A stretch of DNA of 64,000 bases from Lichenostomus cassidix (taxonomy: Eukaryota > Chordata > Aves > Passeriformes > Meliphagidae), in assembly GCA_008360975.2 (NCBI GenBank), contig CM039184.1, positions 54,898,797 through 54,962,796 on the forward strand, written 5' to 3'. The notes below the pieces were generated by a model that was not told the origin of the DNA, did no database searches, and saw only the letters and a list, made by a program, of their open reading frames with translations. Position numbers and translations under genes: made by a program. Within the stretch, counting starts at the first letter, position 1. Each line of letters opens with the position of its first letter. Of the stretch, positions 1 to 16,264 are shown in pieces.

Positions 1-4992
<4,992 letters not shown>

Positions 4993-5057
4993 CTGCACGG
5001 AATGCCACCTCTAGCATATGTAGCAGCAAATGCAGATGGTTGAGAACAAGCACCAAA
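4993..5057 (-). CDS. PACRGL: PACRGL coding exon: SAFAATYARGGIPCR segment
   Basis: A 65 bp exon with acceptor GTCCTCACAG and donor GTGTGT at 4992. It encodes FGACSQPSAFAATYARGGIP then C and the first two bases of arginine. It corresponds to human [23 protein letters not shown] but is one residue shorter near the front. This exon is too short to show up as an isolated ORF and was found from splice sites plus homology. It is in phase with both neighbours. Confidence 0.9.
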
Positions 5058-6599
5058 CTGTGAGGACAGAAAAAAAAAGCATTGTTTATTCATAACATTA
5101 AAGTTTTATAGCTATTATGAACATGTTAAAACTACAGTTTACAAAGAAATTAACTTAGCCATGTAATTCTTAAAAAAATCAAAAAGAAAACTGCAGGTAT
5201 GGGGGGGAAAACATATAAGTGATACACTTATCCAAACACTGCTTTTAAGACTCATCAGGTTAGGGAGGTGTTAAAATGAATAAAAATGTAGAATCAGTGG
5301 TCTCCTGATCAACTAACTTTATTTTTCTATTTTTTCTTGCTGACATTAACATTAAAGTCTTACAGGTTCTCTCCTTAGCAGATCAAGGAGCTCCCACTTC
5401 CTTGAAGCTCTTGCTCTTATATTGATTGGTAACATGCAGAAAGAAGTTTTACTGCAATTCCATCTTGATCTCAGTATAGACAAAATAACGTAGTGGCAAG
5501 ATGTGGAAGAAACACCAATTATCAGGCAAGATGATGTGTGAGGGCACTGGAAATGCACAGGGAGGTTCTTACCGGGTGAGAATCTAGAAGGACTCACTGA
5601 TTAGGGAAACTAGGAGCTTCACGCAAGGAAAAGCTGTACAAATTTGCTTGTTTTCATAGGCATGCTTATTATGCATATGAACTATTATATTATTTATCAG
5701 TATGATCATTCGATGCTGCTTCCCAGATTATACACCTTATCCTAAAGCATTCAGAAGAAAATACCATGAAATCTCAATTCTTATCTTTTGAGTGTTTGAA
5801 CTTACATAAAGATTAGTAGAACTGGGTTCATGATTTGATGACTTCATGGCTTAATTTCAGTCATTGTGCTACTTGCAAACATATTTCAAGTAAAAAAAAT
5901 GCCCACATTAAAGTATTCAACCTCTGTTTATCACCAAAGTACTCCTGCATTTAATTCACTTTCCAAAAAGCCTGTGACATTACTAATTGTCAAATTATAT
6001 GGCCCAGTGGTGAACTATAATTCATGCATTCAATGCTAGTTCTCCAGGCACATGACTACCATGAAATAAACAACACCCTTCATTACTATTCTCCCAAGAG
6101 CACAAATTTTTCCTGAAGCATTACATATTCACAATAACTGTGAGTTTCAAATAATGCTCAGCAGTGATTCATTTGCCAGATTTCATGAAGCCTTGAATAC
6201 CTTCAATATGCCACCTGATTCTTGGTTTCATTGCATAACTGAAATAAGTTCCTCTAAAGCAACAGGTGCCAAAGTTTAGAAGAATAGGGACAAAAAAACC
6301 CAACCCTTTTTAGCTCTTAGCTAAATCTCTTTTTAGAGCAATAGTACGTAGTAAAAACAGTTACCATCCAAGCCACAGTGCAGCAAAATACATTTTTATA
6401 AAAATTTAATAAACAATGTTATACTTCAAGCATTTGAGCTTAGAAGGTAAGGGATGTATGATTAATAACAGAAGTTTAATTTCAATTTAAAAAACAGGAC
6501 CAGGAGAAGTATGTCCTGCATGCCATTTCATAAGTAAGGAAAATTCTTCGAACCACAGATGGATTTTAATGAAACAAAACCACCATCACCTATACATAC
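5058..6599 (-). other. PACRGL: PACRGL intron, no element recognised
   Basis: 1.54 kb of AT-rich intron. The 81-codon minus-strand ORF at 5352-5597 shows no similarity to PACRGL and is not needed to keep the reading frame between the flanking exons. An unannotated alternative exon cannot be excluded without transcripts. Confidence 0.65.
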
Positions 6600-6725
6600 C
6601 GGATCAATAGTTTTGGGATTCAGCTTGTCACTAGGCTTTGGCTGTGGTTCTGGAGAATGTGTCTTTTCTGTGCTTCTGTTTTTCTGTGCTGCAGTCTTTG
6701 TTTTTACTTGGATGCCTGATGACAT
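6600..6725 (-). CDS. PACRGL: PACRGL first coding exon (coding part)
   Basis: The exon runs 6600-6742, with acceptor TTTTTTTTTTTAG and donor GTATGT. The start codon at 6725-6723 is chosen because the frame is open only back to the acceptor and the predicted first exon supplies no in-frame ATG. It has A at -3. The encoded residues begin MSSGIQVKTKTAAQKNRSTE and end KPSDKLNPKTIDP. The terminal PSDKLNPKTI block matches human PACRGL, but the rest of the N-terminus is basic, Ser/Thr-rich, probably disordered and divergent. Human PACRGL has a longer N-terminus, so a further upstream coding exon remains possible. The plus-strand ORF at 6559-6759 is a shadow. Confidence 0.85.
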
Positions 6726-6727
6726 TC

Positions 6728-6736
6728 TTAGAACAT
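6728..6736 (-). promoter_or_regulatory. Minimal upstream ORF (ATG TTC TAA) in PACRGL leader
   Basis: In the 17-base non-coding part of the first coding exon, ATG TTC TAA is followed by two bases and then the main ATG at 6725. The uATG has G at -3. With the predicted exon 1, no other ATG precedes it downstream of 9660, so it would be the first AUG a scanning ribosome meets. Any repression is inferred. Confidence 0.55.
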
Positions 6737-6742
6737 TGCTTC

Positions 6743-9276
6743 CTAAAAAAAAAAATTAAAACATAAAATAATTTTCATTTCTATACGACAGAATATCAAG
6801 AGTTAGAATACCCAGGCCCAAAGACTGACATGAACAATCAAGTAAATCTCAGTAAGTGCAGAATTAATAAGGAAACAAATTCTTATATATCATACACAGT
6901 GCATGGAATAATTGTAATAGTCTTGCTACTCCATCTTCAAAGGCACATGTTTCCTAACCTGCTCCTCTTTACTTGTGTCCTTTGAGACCTGCAGCATAGT
7001 GAATTAGATACAGTCTACTTTTTAGGGCAGCCTAGAAATCCAAGCAGCAGTACAGGGCTCTGCAGAAGAGCCCTGAGTCAAATAGTTGGGTGCAGTTACA
7101 TCAGAAGAAATCAACAACCTGAGCAATGTCCAGGATGAAGGAATGAAGCGAGTACATTCAGGACACAAAACCCAAACCACAATCAATAAGAGATGAGAAC
7201 AGAAATGTAAGACAGCAAAGAAAGAACACAGAAAACGAATTCCAATTCCAGTAAGAAGAATGAAAGTGCTTTTTAAAAAAGAGTGCAAAAATAACTTTGT
7301 CTACATCCTTAAAAACTGATTTAAGCACACTCACCTTCTACAGGTCAATGCACAGTTACACATGTCACTACATATGTATGTAATTGGGTTAAAGTGCACC
7401 TAATAAAAATAATAGTTCTCTGCCTATTTAGCATATCAAGTCTGATACTATGATAAATAATACAAATTATTCCTGGGAGATGACAAGATTTCAAATACTA
7501 GTACAATTATAAAGAATGAAAATGCTAGTTAAGAATATTATAAGTGTTCAGCAATTTCTGCTGTGGTGTATTCTGCATGGGAAAAAAAAAACAATTCAGC
7601 AAATAAGAAATTAGATTCCTATGGTGAAAAAGAAATTACACTATATGGAGATGAAAGTAATAGGAAGCCACACACGGAAACAAACATTGCCTCAGGTGTG
7701 AGCAGAGTGCTTGCTATCCAGCCATCACCCTTGATAACACCTGTTTTTGTTAAAAACATGATTAAATGCCAAATACTGAGATCAGAACAAACTAGAGAGA
7801 CAGATTTTTTTTTGCCATGCTACCTTCTCGCTCTCAGCTCTATCACCCACCTGCCCAAACCTCTGCCAGACTCTTCCACATGCAGTCCTCGTTTAGCTTG
7901 GCTATTCTAATTCTTCCCTCCAAACAGGATTTCCAGTCAGATACTTTTGCCATCACCTACATTATGAAATCTTTAGGATTACTTTTGTTTCTGGTAAGTA
8001 ATAAGGTCCCAGCATGGGTATAGGTATGTAGATATGCTGTCTTTATTACTTGTAGAAAGAATTAAATGCAGCACCTAATTTTCACTGAATGTTGTGAAAC
8101 AGCACATAACAATGATTAGCAAATTAGCTAAAATACACAGCAAAATTAAAATTGAAACTTTAAATCAATACTTCTTGACTGATGATTTAGTCAGAACTAG
8201 CGATTCTAATCAGTTAAACCAACGTAAATGTTATTTTCTCTTTCCTACAATTTCCAGAATGTTACATATCTCCACTGAAAACCTTTTTAAAAGAACTAAT
8301 ATACAATTAAGTCTCTTCAGAACACACAAAAACTTACATGACACTTACGGGAACTATTCTGTTTGTAAATTGGAAGTCAAATGGAAAACATTAACACAGA
8401 AAGAAATCTACTGATTTTGTATGTCTGTTTATTATCACAGAATTCTAATCACATTATAGTTAGAAGACAGATTTTTAACAGTCAGAAAAGTAAGAATCAA
8501 AATCGTTTCATACTATAAAAACACCAGATAAGTTCTTGACAGTAGCAGCATATATCACAAAACAGTGCTATCAGTGTCAGCCTTTCAAATGTACAATTGC
8601 TCATAATACTAACAGGCAGCTTGCTAATACATACATAAGTATTTTTCTCAGGAAGGTATTTAGAAGTAATTCAGGTGTATTTAATTTTTTCTATTTTCCA
8701 AGTAATCAAGATACATGCTAAGATACCTTAGGTTTTAACTAATGACAAAATCCAGAAAAGTCAGTGGTTATACTATAAAAGAAAGTAAACTATAAAAAAG
8801 AGTGACAATAAGCAGGAATAATGTCAGCCTTTTGGGACAAAGCAAAATAGGAGTAATGAACAGTGACAGTGGTTTTGTAAAAATGCAACTGGGACAACAT
8901 GCCAGTGTATTAGCAAGGAAGGAGGTAGCACTGAGCAGGAAAAGTACTTTTCCTACGGAGTCTCACTCTTCAGAGATGAAAGCTCTTGTGTAGTGAGGAG
9001 CTGGAAGGGTCACACGTGTTTGTAGACATCAGACGGCTGAAGCACAGCTGCGAATCAAACAAGCGACACACAAGGCTTGATACAGAAGTGACCCATCTAC
9101 TGGCAGATGACAGACTTCAAATAAGGAGCGACACTTTCAACAGAAATAGGAAAAGCACTTTTAAGAGACATCTTTCAAAGGAGGAAAAGTGCAGCCTGGA
9201 GTTCGGGTTCTCGAAGTCACTTAAGGCAGGCAGAATGGAAGTCAGTAGGATTTGAAAGGCGAGGTTGCTCCCTTAC
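6743..9276 (-). other. PACRGL: Predicted PACRGL intron 1
   Basis: 2.5 kb between the first coding exon and a strong donor at 9276. It contains a short perfect hairpin at 7053-7075. ORFs at 7563-7910 (plus), 8094-8414 (plus) and 8986-9255 (plus) have no recognisable domain, no codon-like conservation that I can see and no supporting signals, so I treat them as chance. Confidence 0.5.
7053..7075. repeat. 9-bp perfect inverted repeat (hairpin)
   Basis: CAGGGCTCT and AGAGCCCTG are exact reverse complements separated by the five-base loop GCAGA. It lies in the predicted first intron of PACRGL. No function is evident. Confidence 0.6.
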
Positions 9277-9655
9277 CCTGCTGAGTGCCAACTCTCCCGG
9301 AGTGCAGAAGGGCAGAGGCAGGAACAGCTGAGGGGCTTCGAGCCGAGAGGCTCAGGCAGCGCAGCTCCGGCGGCTTCCCCCAGAGCCACCGGCCCGGCCC
9401 TCAGGAGCCCCGCGGGACACGCAGGGGCCCGGCGGCAGCACGAGGGGGCTCCTCTCGGCCCTTCTCCGGCGCCGCGGCTCCCCTCGGCCCCTCTCCCGTT
9501 CCCGGCTCCCGCTGCCTGGGCCCGGCCGGTTCCCGGGAGCGCCGGGCGGGCAGGACCGTGCCGTGCCGTGCCGTGCCGTGCCGTGCCGTGCCGTGCCGTG
9601 CCGTGCCGTGCCGTGCCGTGCCGCTCCCCGCGGTCCCCAGCGACGCTCGCTGCCG
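9277..9655 (-). other. PACRGL: Predicted non-coding exon 1 of PACRGL
   Basis: On the minus strand the CpG island ends at an excellent splice donor, CAGG followed by GTAAGG (GT at 9276-9275). Splicing this to the acceptor at 6743 gives a leader with no in-frame ATG before 6725. The 5' limit is a guess, as I cannot see a TATA box or initiator that fixes the start site. If the start lies left of the CCGTG repeat, the repeat is promoter DNA; if right, it is in the 5' UTR. Confidence 0.4.
9556..9620. repeat. (CCGTG)13 microsatellite
   Basis: Thirteen exact tandem copies of the pentamer CCGTG cover 65 bp inside the CpG island. Each unit contains one CpG. In the PACRGL sense strand it reads (CACGG)n. 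The tract gives rise to spurious repetitive ORFs in several frames. Confidence 0.97.
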
Positions 9656-9669
9656 GTTGCCAGGGCAAC
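9656..9669. promoter_or_regulatory. RFX X-box palindrome
   Basis: GTTGCCAGGGCAAC is a perfect GTTGCC / GGCAAC inverted repeat with a two-base spacer. It differs from the classic RFX X-box GTTGCCATGGCAAC at one spacer base. RFX factors activate genes for cilia, which fits PACRGL as a PACRG paralogue. It sits in the CpG island, 36 bp from the CCGTG repeat. Confidence 0.75.
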
Positions 9670-9736
9670 TACGGGCCGCCGGCAGCCCAAAGTGGCTCCG
9701 TGCGAGTGCAGGCCGAGCGGCGAGGAGATTAAACAT

Positions 9737-12099
9737 CGATTTGGGGTTTTTATGTTTTTCAGCCTACCTTGTATGCTGCGATTAGAATGGGAAAGGTGGA
9801 TTTTCAGGTGGCATCGCCACTCAGTTTTGTCCTCTTTTTTAATACCTTTCCAGTGAAAACAGGATTTGGGGAATACTTAATTTTGCTTTTATTTTTTTCA
9901 TGAGAGAAAAGTTTGGCTTTAAGGGCAGTGTCACGTTCGTATTTGTGACCGTCTTTACTCCGAACAGAGTGATAGAAAGTTAATTTTAGCTTCTTTCTCA
10001 CCCAACCCACTCATACAATGCTGAAATTTCCATTGGAAATACAGCATCACATCTGAATGTGCTCAGTGAGCTTTTGGGTAAAACGCTGCTTTTTAACTTG
10101 ACCACAAGAGCACTTTCTTCAGGAGATGCGTTTGTTCCTTCATGCATCAATCGCCAAGCAAAACGTGTCCTTGGTTTGCTGAGTTGTGTGGGAAACAACC
10201 TTTCCACCATTGCATTCTTTCTCGCTTCTGTCATTTCTACCGAAGAACGGAATGTGGATAAGAGAGACTATTCTGATTTTCCACGGGAAAAAATGGCACT
10301 GACAGTGTTGAAAAGTAGTTGTAGGCTATTTAAAAAAGGCCGTCAGCGTTAGATTTTGGGCAATGCAGGCATTTCATCATTTGTTTTATCCAACATAAAT
10401 AGCTTGTATCCGCCAATAATTGGGAGTCAGAAGTGAGGGCATTTGCAGAGTTAAAATAGGGCTGCATAACTGAGTGCCATTGAAATGCAGTAGTGCAAGA
10501 TATCATTTGGAAATACAGAAGGAAAAAAATATAAATAATGTTGGAGAAGGGAAGATTTCCATTTTTTCTGTTTTTTACTAAACTCAAGAGACATAGTATT
10601 TTCACAGAATTATTTTACTGTTCCACAATACTGTAGGCAATAGAAAAATGAATGTCTTTTTATCAATAAACTTTATTGACTGATACATGATCTCAGAAAA
10701 AAATCCATTATTTTTAAAGCAGACCATGAAAATCTTTGAAAATCACACTAAAATATGCAAACCAGCATGAAAATTTCCAGGATCAGGAAAAAATCTGCTT
10801 TTTTTGAGCAAGGTTTATTTTTCGTTCTGTGCTTTAGTATCATTTTATACATGTCTGCTACAGCTGTTTTGTGAGTACAGAACAGACTACAGTAAGAAAG
10901 TAGTAGTACAATTCCTAAGTCAGTAGGAGGTATGAACTGCTGTGTAGCATGAAGCAAAACACCACTGATCAGCTCCGTGGAGTCTGCAGCTCCCACTGAG
11001 TTCACGGAGGCACAGAAGTGACTGGGTTGTAAAACAAGTGAGACTCCAGTCTCTGTGCGAGAGCAGGGCTTGGTTCAGAGCCCAATCATTTTCCTGAAAA
11101 ACGCAAAATAGGAGAGTTTCATGGTCCTGCAGTGTGTGTGGTACCACAGGGAGTCCTGCTGTTCTTGGGGTGTGGAATGTGAGGCAAAGCTCAGCCCCCT
11201 AAGAGCTGACAGCCTGGTGTTTTGGGTGGGCTTGATCCTCTGGTGGGGAGCCTAACTCTCCAACATGGGAGAAATACACACTAAAATGATCCCCAATTCC
11301 TGGAATAGGGTAGAATAAAACTATCCTTATATATATTTTTCTAACTTGCATGATATCTTAAGAGGTAGGAGAAGTCCTAAGGTTAAACACATGTTCAGTG
11401 CCTTCTGATTCCTACAGAATGGTCTTAAAATGGCTTTTATTAAACTTGTCCAATGCATTTGCAGATCATCTGCTCCTTGAGTAACTTCTTCATTATTATG
11501 ACTGACCTTGGATTTTCTCACTTAATATAGGCATGGGGAATATGGGTAAAAATACTTCTAATGAAATGTATTTATTTAAAATAAAATGCTTTTCATACTG
11601 TGTCTTACTGTTTTTGATAGTTGTAATAGGAACTGGTCTGTGAAATTTTAAACATATTTGGTGGATGGACAATTTGAGAGGAAAAATACTGTATGATCAC
11701 AGTATGGGTCAACAAAATATGACAAATTTTAGTATTTTTCTTCATCCTGATGATACCAGTCCAGTGTTAAATATGGTGTCATGACCCACTATTTATTACT
11801 GTATGCTTGTGTAGAATTAGGTTCAGTTATTATGAGTTTCTTCAATATGTATTTTTAGTTTGTTTAATTTAACTGTCATAAACCTTCCTAAATCCTTGAA
11901 AATAACTAGAGACAAAAATATGAAAAATTTCCAAAGAGTATTTATCATTAAAAGAAGCTTATATGTATGTGAGTGTGTTCAGTTGAGCATTCAGAATACG
12001 AAAATGAAAGGTAACTCAGCAGTGATTACTTACTTTTTTCATAATACACTCAACCAAATTAAAAAGAACCAGTGATTAATTAATTATCTATAACTGCTG
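9737..12099. other. Intergenic region, PACRGL side
   Basis: AT-rich non-coding sequence upstream of the PACRGL promoter. I recognise no gene, tRNA, CR1 or LTR. ORFs at 9804-10010, 9998-10234, 10330-10605 and 10748-11147 overlap on opposite strands and show no family resemblance. Confidence 0.7.
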
Positions 12100-13190
12100 A
12101 TAAAACCAATGTGCAATTTGACTTCTTTTTTTTTCATTAGTCACAGTGAAGTAGTTAATTACTGAGGGGGAGGAGAATTCACCAATGCCAAATGAATTCT
12201 GAGGCTTATGAAATTAAAACTGAGGCTTATTGGAATATGGCTAATTGAAAGAACATCGCATAAACCAGTCACGTGTTAGATCTTTTTGTCTGAGCATATT
12301 TATACCTTTGTTAAGCTAATTCATTTGGCATGGTTTAGACTTGGTATGTTGCCAGACCCAGTTGAGAAATTGTGGGGAGAATATTTCCTGACAAGTGCGG
12401 GCTTTTGAATGTGGAAGGAAGGGAGTCGATACTTCAGTTTTTCCATAATTTAATTAATTTGCCTTGTCAACATCTCCCTCTCTAGTTGTAGCAGCTTTTC
12501 TCTCATACAATAAGTGATTTATGCTGATTTGTTTGTTATATTTTTCTCAATAGAAGAGAGATTAAAAACAGACTTAAAAAATGACTCATTTTGCATCTTA
12601 CTATAGTCATATTCATCTAACAATACATAAACATATATTTTCATTTCAGATTATTTTAGAAGTTTATAAACCAAGTGCAATTTTAACCACAGTTGGGGGC
12701 TGACAACTTGCAACTTAAGAACAGTAAAAGAATAAAACATTTTTCCTCAATGTATATGGTAATTCCTTTCATTTCTCCAGAAACTCTGAAAAGTTAGAAA
12801 TTCTCACTGGTCTCTCAAAAAGTGCAAGTTTAAAAAGGAGTACAAAGAGTGTGTTACTTAGATAGTCTTCAAATATCATTCCACAAAGCTTTTATCCTGA
12901 CTTAACCACTCTGTGTGCTTTATAAATAGTCGTCTGTGAAAGAGGAGTTATTTTACAGTGTTTGGCAATAAATGTGAGCCACAGAACAGGTTGTAGACAC
13001 CTAATTGTAGTTTTCAGGTTTGTCTGCACAGATTAAAGGCTCCAGGCACTTTCATTGACAAGTGTTGCATCAGATGATTAGTTCAGTGCCTGTCAAGTTG
13101 ATGGACCTGTGATTATGCCCTTTTACCTTCAGTGAAAATTGGTGTGAAACAGTGTCACTTCAGTTGAACGATTCTGGATAAGGATAACAG
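12100..13190. other. Intergenic block with possible conserved non-coding elements
   Basis: No repeat or ORF of note. The stretch is rich in homeobox-type cores (TTAATTA, TAATTA, TAATTTAATTAATTTG near 12450) and contains non-repetitive sequence around 12170-12370 and 12900-13120. It resembles developmental conserved non-coding elements in texture only. Conservation is inferred, not measured. Confidence 0.25.
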
Positions 13191-16100
13191 CCCATAGATT
13201 CTACTGGATTGCTTACTCTTTTTCTGTAATACACCAGAAATTATTTGATTGCCTATTATGAAGTGCTAAATTGCTGCAAGGACTTTGGATTAGCAGATCT
13301 AAGTCCCGTGTAAAACTCAGAGGCAAGGTCCCAAGAAATAGACCGACCCACAGGACCTTTGAGGTTTTGATGTTTTGGGATAACAAAAATTCATACAGGT
13401 ATGACCCCCAGTTTACAAACTTAATGAGATTCCTAATGGGTATCAGAGAGTACACGGTACACAGAATACCATTGGTGTGCAGACATGGTGCTTTGGGTAT
13501 GATTTTGAACGAAGATGCAAGGCTGAGCATAATCAATTAGTTTCATGGACAACTGCTGTTAAATTCCACACCAGGCTTTTGGATTTCACTCAAGGATATC
13601 CTGCTGATCTGAAATTATTAGCAAAGTCAGGTTTTTCCATGAACATGAGTACCTGAGTCAGAGAAATGTATGTCCATATAGATATAAAGATGCTAACTCA
13701 TCATTGCTCCACTTAATGAAGTGTTTAGAGCAGCTCTGCAATTATTCAGTTATACTTGTATTCATCTTTAACCTGTGAGCAAGCAGAGCCAATATTCCTG
13801 TCTCTTGTAGACAGCTAGTACTACCAGAAGCCAAAGTAGACCAATTATACCCACCCTTCAGTGAACTGTACTACCTTAAAAATGAAATTAGGATTAAAAT
13901 GAGACATGTCAGGATTTGGTTTTTTCCCAATTCTTCTAACTTTTCATATTGCTGTCAATAATGGCAGTTTGAACTTGCTCTTTCTAGTGATGCCAATTCT
14001 TCAGGAAGGACAATTAATTCCATTCCATCACCCAGATGCTAACAAAATCACAGCTACTTCTGTAAAAGTACTTTGCTTGTTTATGGACAGCTATCCATTC
14101 CCACAAGTATAGTAAAAAAAGAAAGAGTTAGGAACCTCCATTTCTTTGAATCACTAAATCTGAGTTTTATAATGATTTCCTGCCTCCCTGCTGTTCACTG
14201 GAATCTTCATTCCTATTTTGTCTCAGGAGTCTTAATCAGAGCATTTGCATAGTCAAACACCTAAGAAGATTTACAGAAAGTACCAAAGATGACCACTAAC
14301 TCATGGAAAATGTTAAGGAAAAACCTATGTTTTCAGAGAAAATTAGGTGACAAACAGCTGGGTAAAGAAAAAGGGGAATTGGTTATATACTTGCGAATTC
14401 TTCTCTGAAATTCACAATGGTCAAAGTTTTCAAAGCTAACAAAAGGTTTAAAAGTGGGGCTAGATGGCTCACTGGGTTATGGAAAGTCTGCTTTTGCCTG
14501 ATTTGCACAAACTTGAACCCAGGCCCTCCTGTCTCTCAAACCTGACGAACACATGGTGATACATCAGTATTATTCTAAATTGCCTTAGGGCATAGCAAAG
14601 ATATTCTGAATTTTCCTAGAGTACAAACTTTTATTAACTATTTTTTTCACAAAACAGGTCCAGGTATTTGTAAGTGGAAAGAGAATGAAAGAATGTATGT
14701 GTGAGCACTGTAGTCGTGAAGATGAAGTAGTACCCAGCATCACAGAAAAACATGAAAGAACTACAAACAACACATTCTCTTTATAAATCAAAACATTTTA
14801 AAAATGGACATATATTAAAAGATGACTACTTTATCACAACTTTGTGTGCATTGAGAAATGTTCACCACTATTTTATATTGCAGATACTTTTATCTCATAT
14901 GATACATGCAACCCCATGCAAATAAAAAAAGATTAGTAGTGTGGCCTTTCTCTCTGCCCTGCAGAGAAAGCCATTATTCTCTTCCTGATGATTTTTGTGA
15001 ACTTGGAATTTGATTTTAAGAAAATTTAAAAAAAACTCATTGGATAATGTTCTTTAAAAGCAAGACAGACATGAATGAGCTCTAACTGTACTCACCAGAT
15101 GATTTTTCTATAATTATTTGGAAAAAAAACCAAAAACAACCCTCCCTACCCTCCCTACTAAATCTCTAAGGCAGGATAAATAGAATTTAAATTCTGACGA
15201 GGGAAATTAATTAAGCGATATTGAAAACTTGCACTTAATTGTCAGGTTGCTGCTATGAGAGCTGACTGACATGTTTTCCCCATCAGAGTTGAATAGAGAA
15301 GAAAAAAACAACCAGTTGAGGCACATGCTGCAGTTCTGTGTTTTCCCACTCGGTGGCAATGATTCCCTCTCTTTCCTTCCCACTTCTGTGCTTCCTCCCA
15401 GGTAGCTGCTGCTCTGCATTCTGCAGCGGCTGTTCAGGGGAAGAAACAAGAAAAAAATCATAGTTTTCTGTTACTTCAAATATCAAAGATGGCAAAATAG
15501 AAGAGTTTGTTAAATGAAAATGTAAGTATTTTATCGTTCATATGTCAGAAAAAATGTGTTCTTTGATAGGAATTTTTTTTTGCCAGTTTTATCCCACTCC
15601 AGGGCACAGATCAGTAGCAGTAGATAAAGTATTGAATAAGAGCAAGTCTATGGGACTTTATAGCCCTTTACAGAGTAATGCAAATAATAATAAATACAAA
15701 AAGGTCCTCCACAAATTCACAAGGCATCATGAGAGTATTTCCACTCTTAATTTGTCTTTTTTATCTTCCCAACAGCCAGAATAAATCTCTGTACTTGGTA
15801 CTATTTAGTCTGCAGAGAACATGCTGGAGAAGAGGTCTAATTGCGCTGGTTTACCAAATGTATTTCTGTAGAAACTGTAGATAGGTGCAACATGGTCTTT
15901 CAGAACATTTACAGACCTTTCAGCATTTGACTGAGTCCAGGACGTTCCGTTTGCTGGATCAGATGTAGGGGAGAGCTGCAGCAAAGGCATCAGGCTGTGC
16001 TCTGAGGCACACACAGCTTGGAAGTACTGCATCACAAAAGTGTTTAATGCCTCCCACACAACAAGCACAGCTGGCACTTGAGATAACAAGTCCAGGCATG

Positions 16101-16239
16101 GTAGGAAAAATATCTTTGCTTAAGACATGGAGAAGGTTTGAAAGACAGGCTTAAGGTTTGTATGACTCAATTCAAGTTGGTGTCTCAGAACTAGTAACAG
16201 CCTAGAAGTACTGGCTGTAGTGATGGTAATGAGCTGTGG

Positions 16240-16264
16240 TAATAATAATAATAATAATAATAAA
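16240..16264. repeat. (TAA)n microsatellite
   Basis: Eight uninterrupted TAA units. The runs of Asn or Ile in overlapping ORFs come from this tract. Confidence 0.95.

Larger units (their letters stand above)
9290..9735. promoter_or_regulatory. CpG island promoter of PACRGL
   Basis: This is the only strongly GC-rich, CpG-dense stretch in a window that is otherwise AT-rich. It includes a GC box (GGGCGGG at 9544-9550) and lies immediately upstream of the first coding exon of PACRGL. Overlapping ORFs on both strands here reflect low stop-codon density in GC-rich DNA and the pentanucleotide repeat. CpG islands are often bidirectional, so a plus-strand transcript is possible but unsupported. Confidence 0.85.

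Noticed and set aside
7563..7910. 115-codon plus-strand ORF in the predicted PACRGL intron 1
   Set aside because: No recognisable domain, no promoter or splice context, and AT-rich base composition like surrounding intron.
9265..9856. Several overlapping ORFs of 97-166 codons on both strands with repeated PCRAV or RHGTA motifs
   Set aside because: They are created by the CCGTG array and high GC content of the CpG island. They overlap on both strands, have no family resemblance and lack conserved domains.
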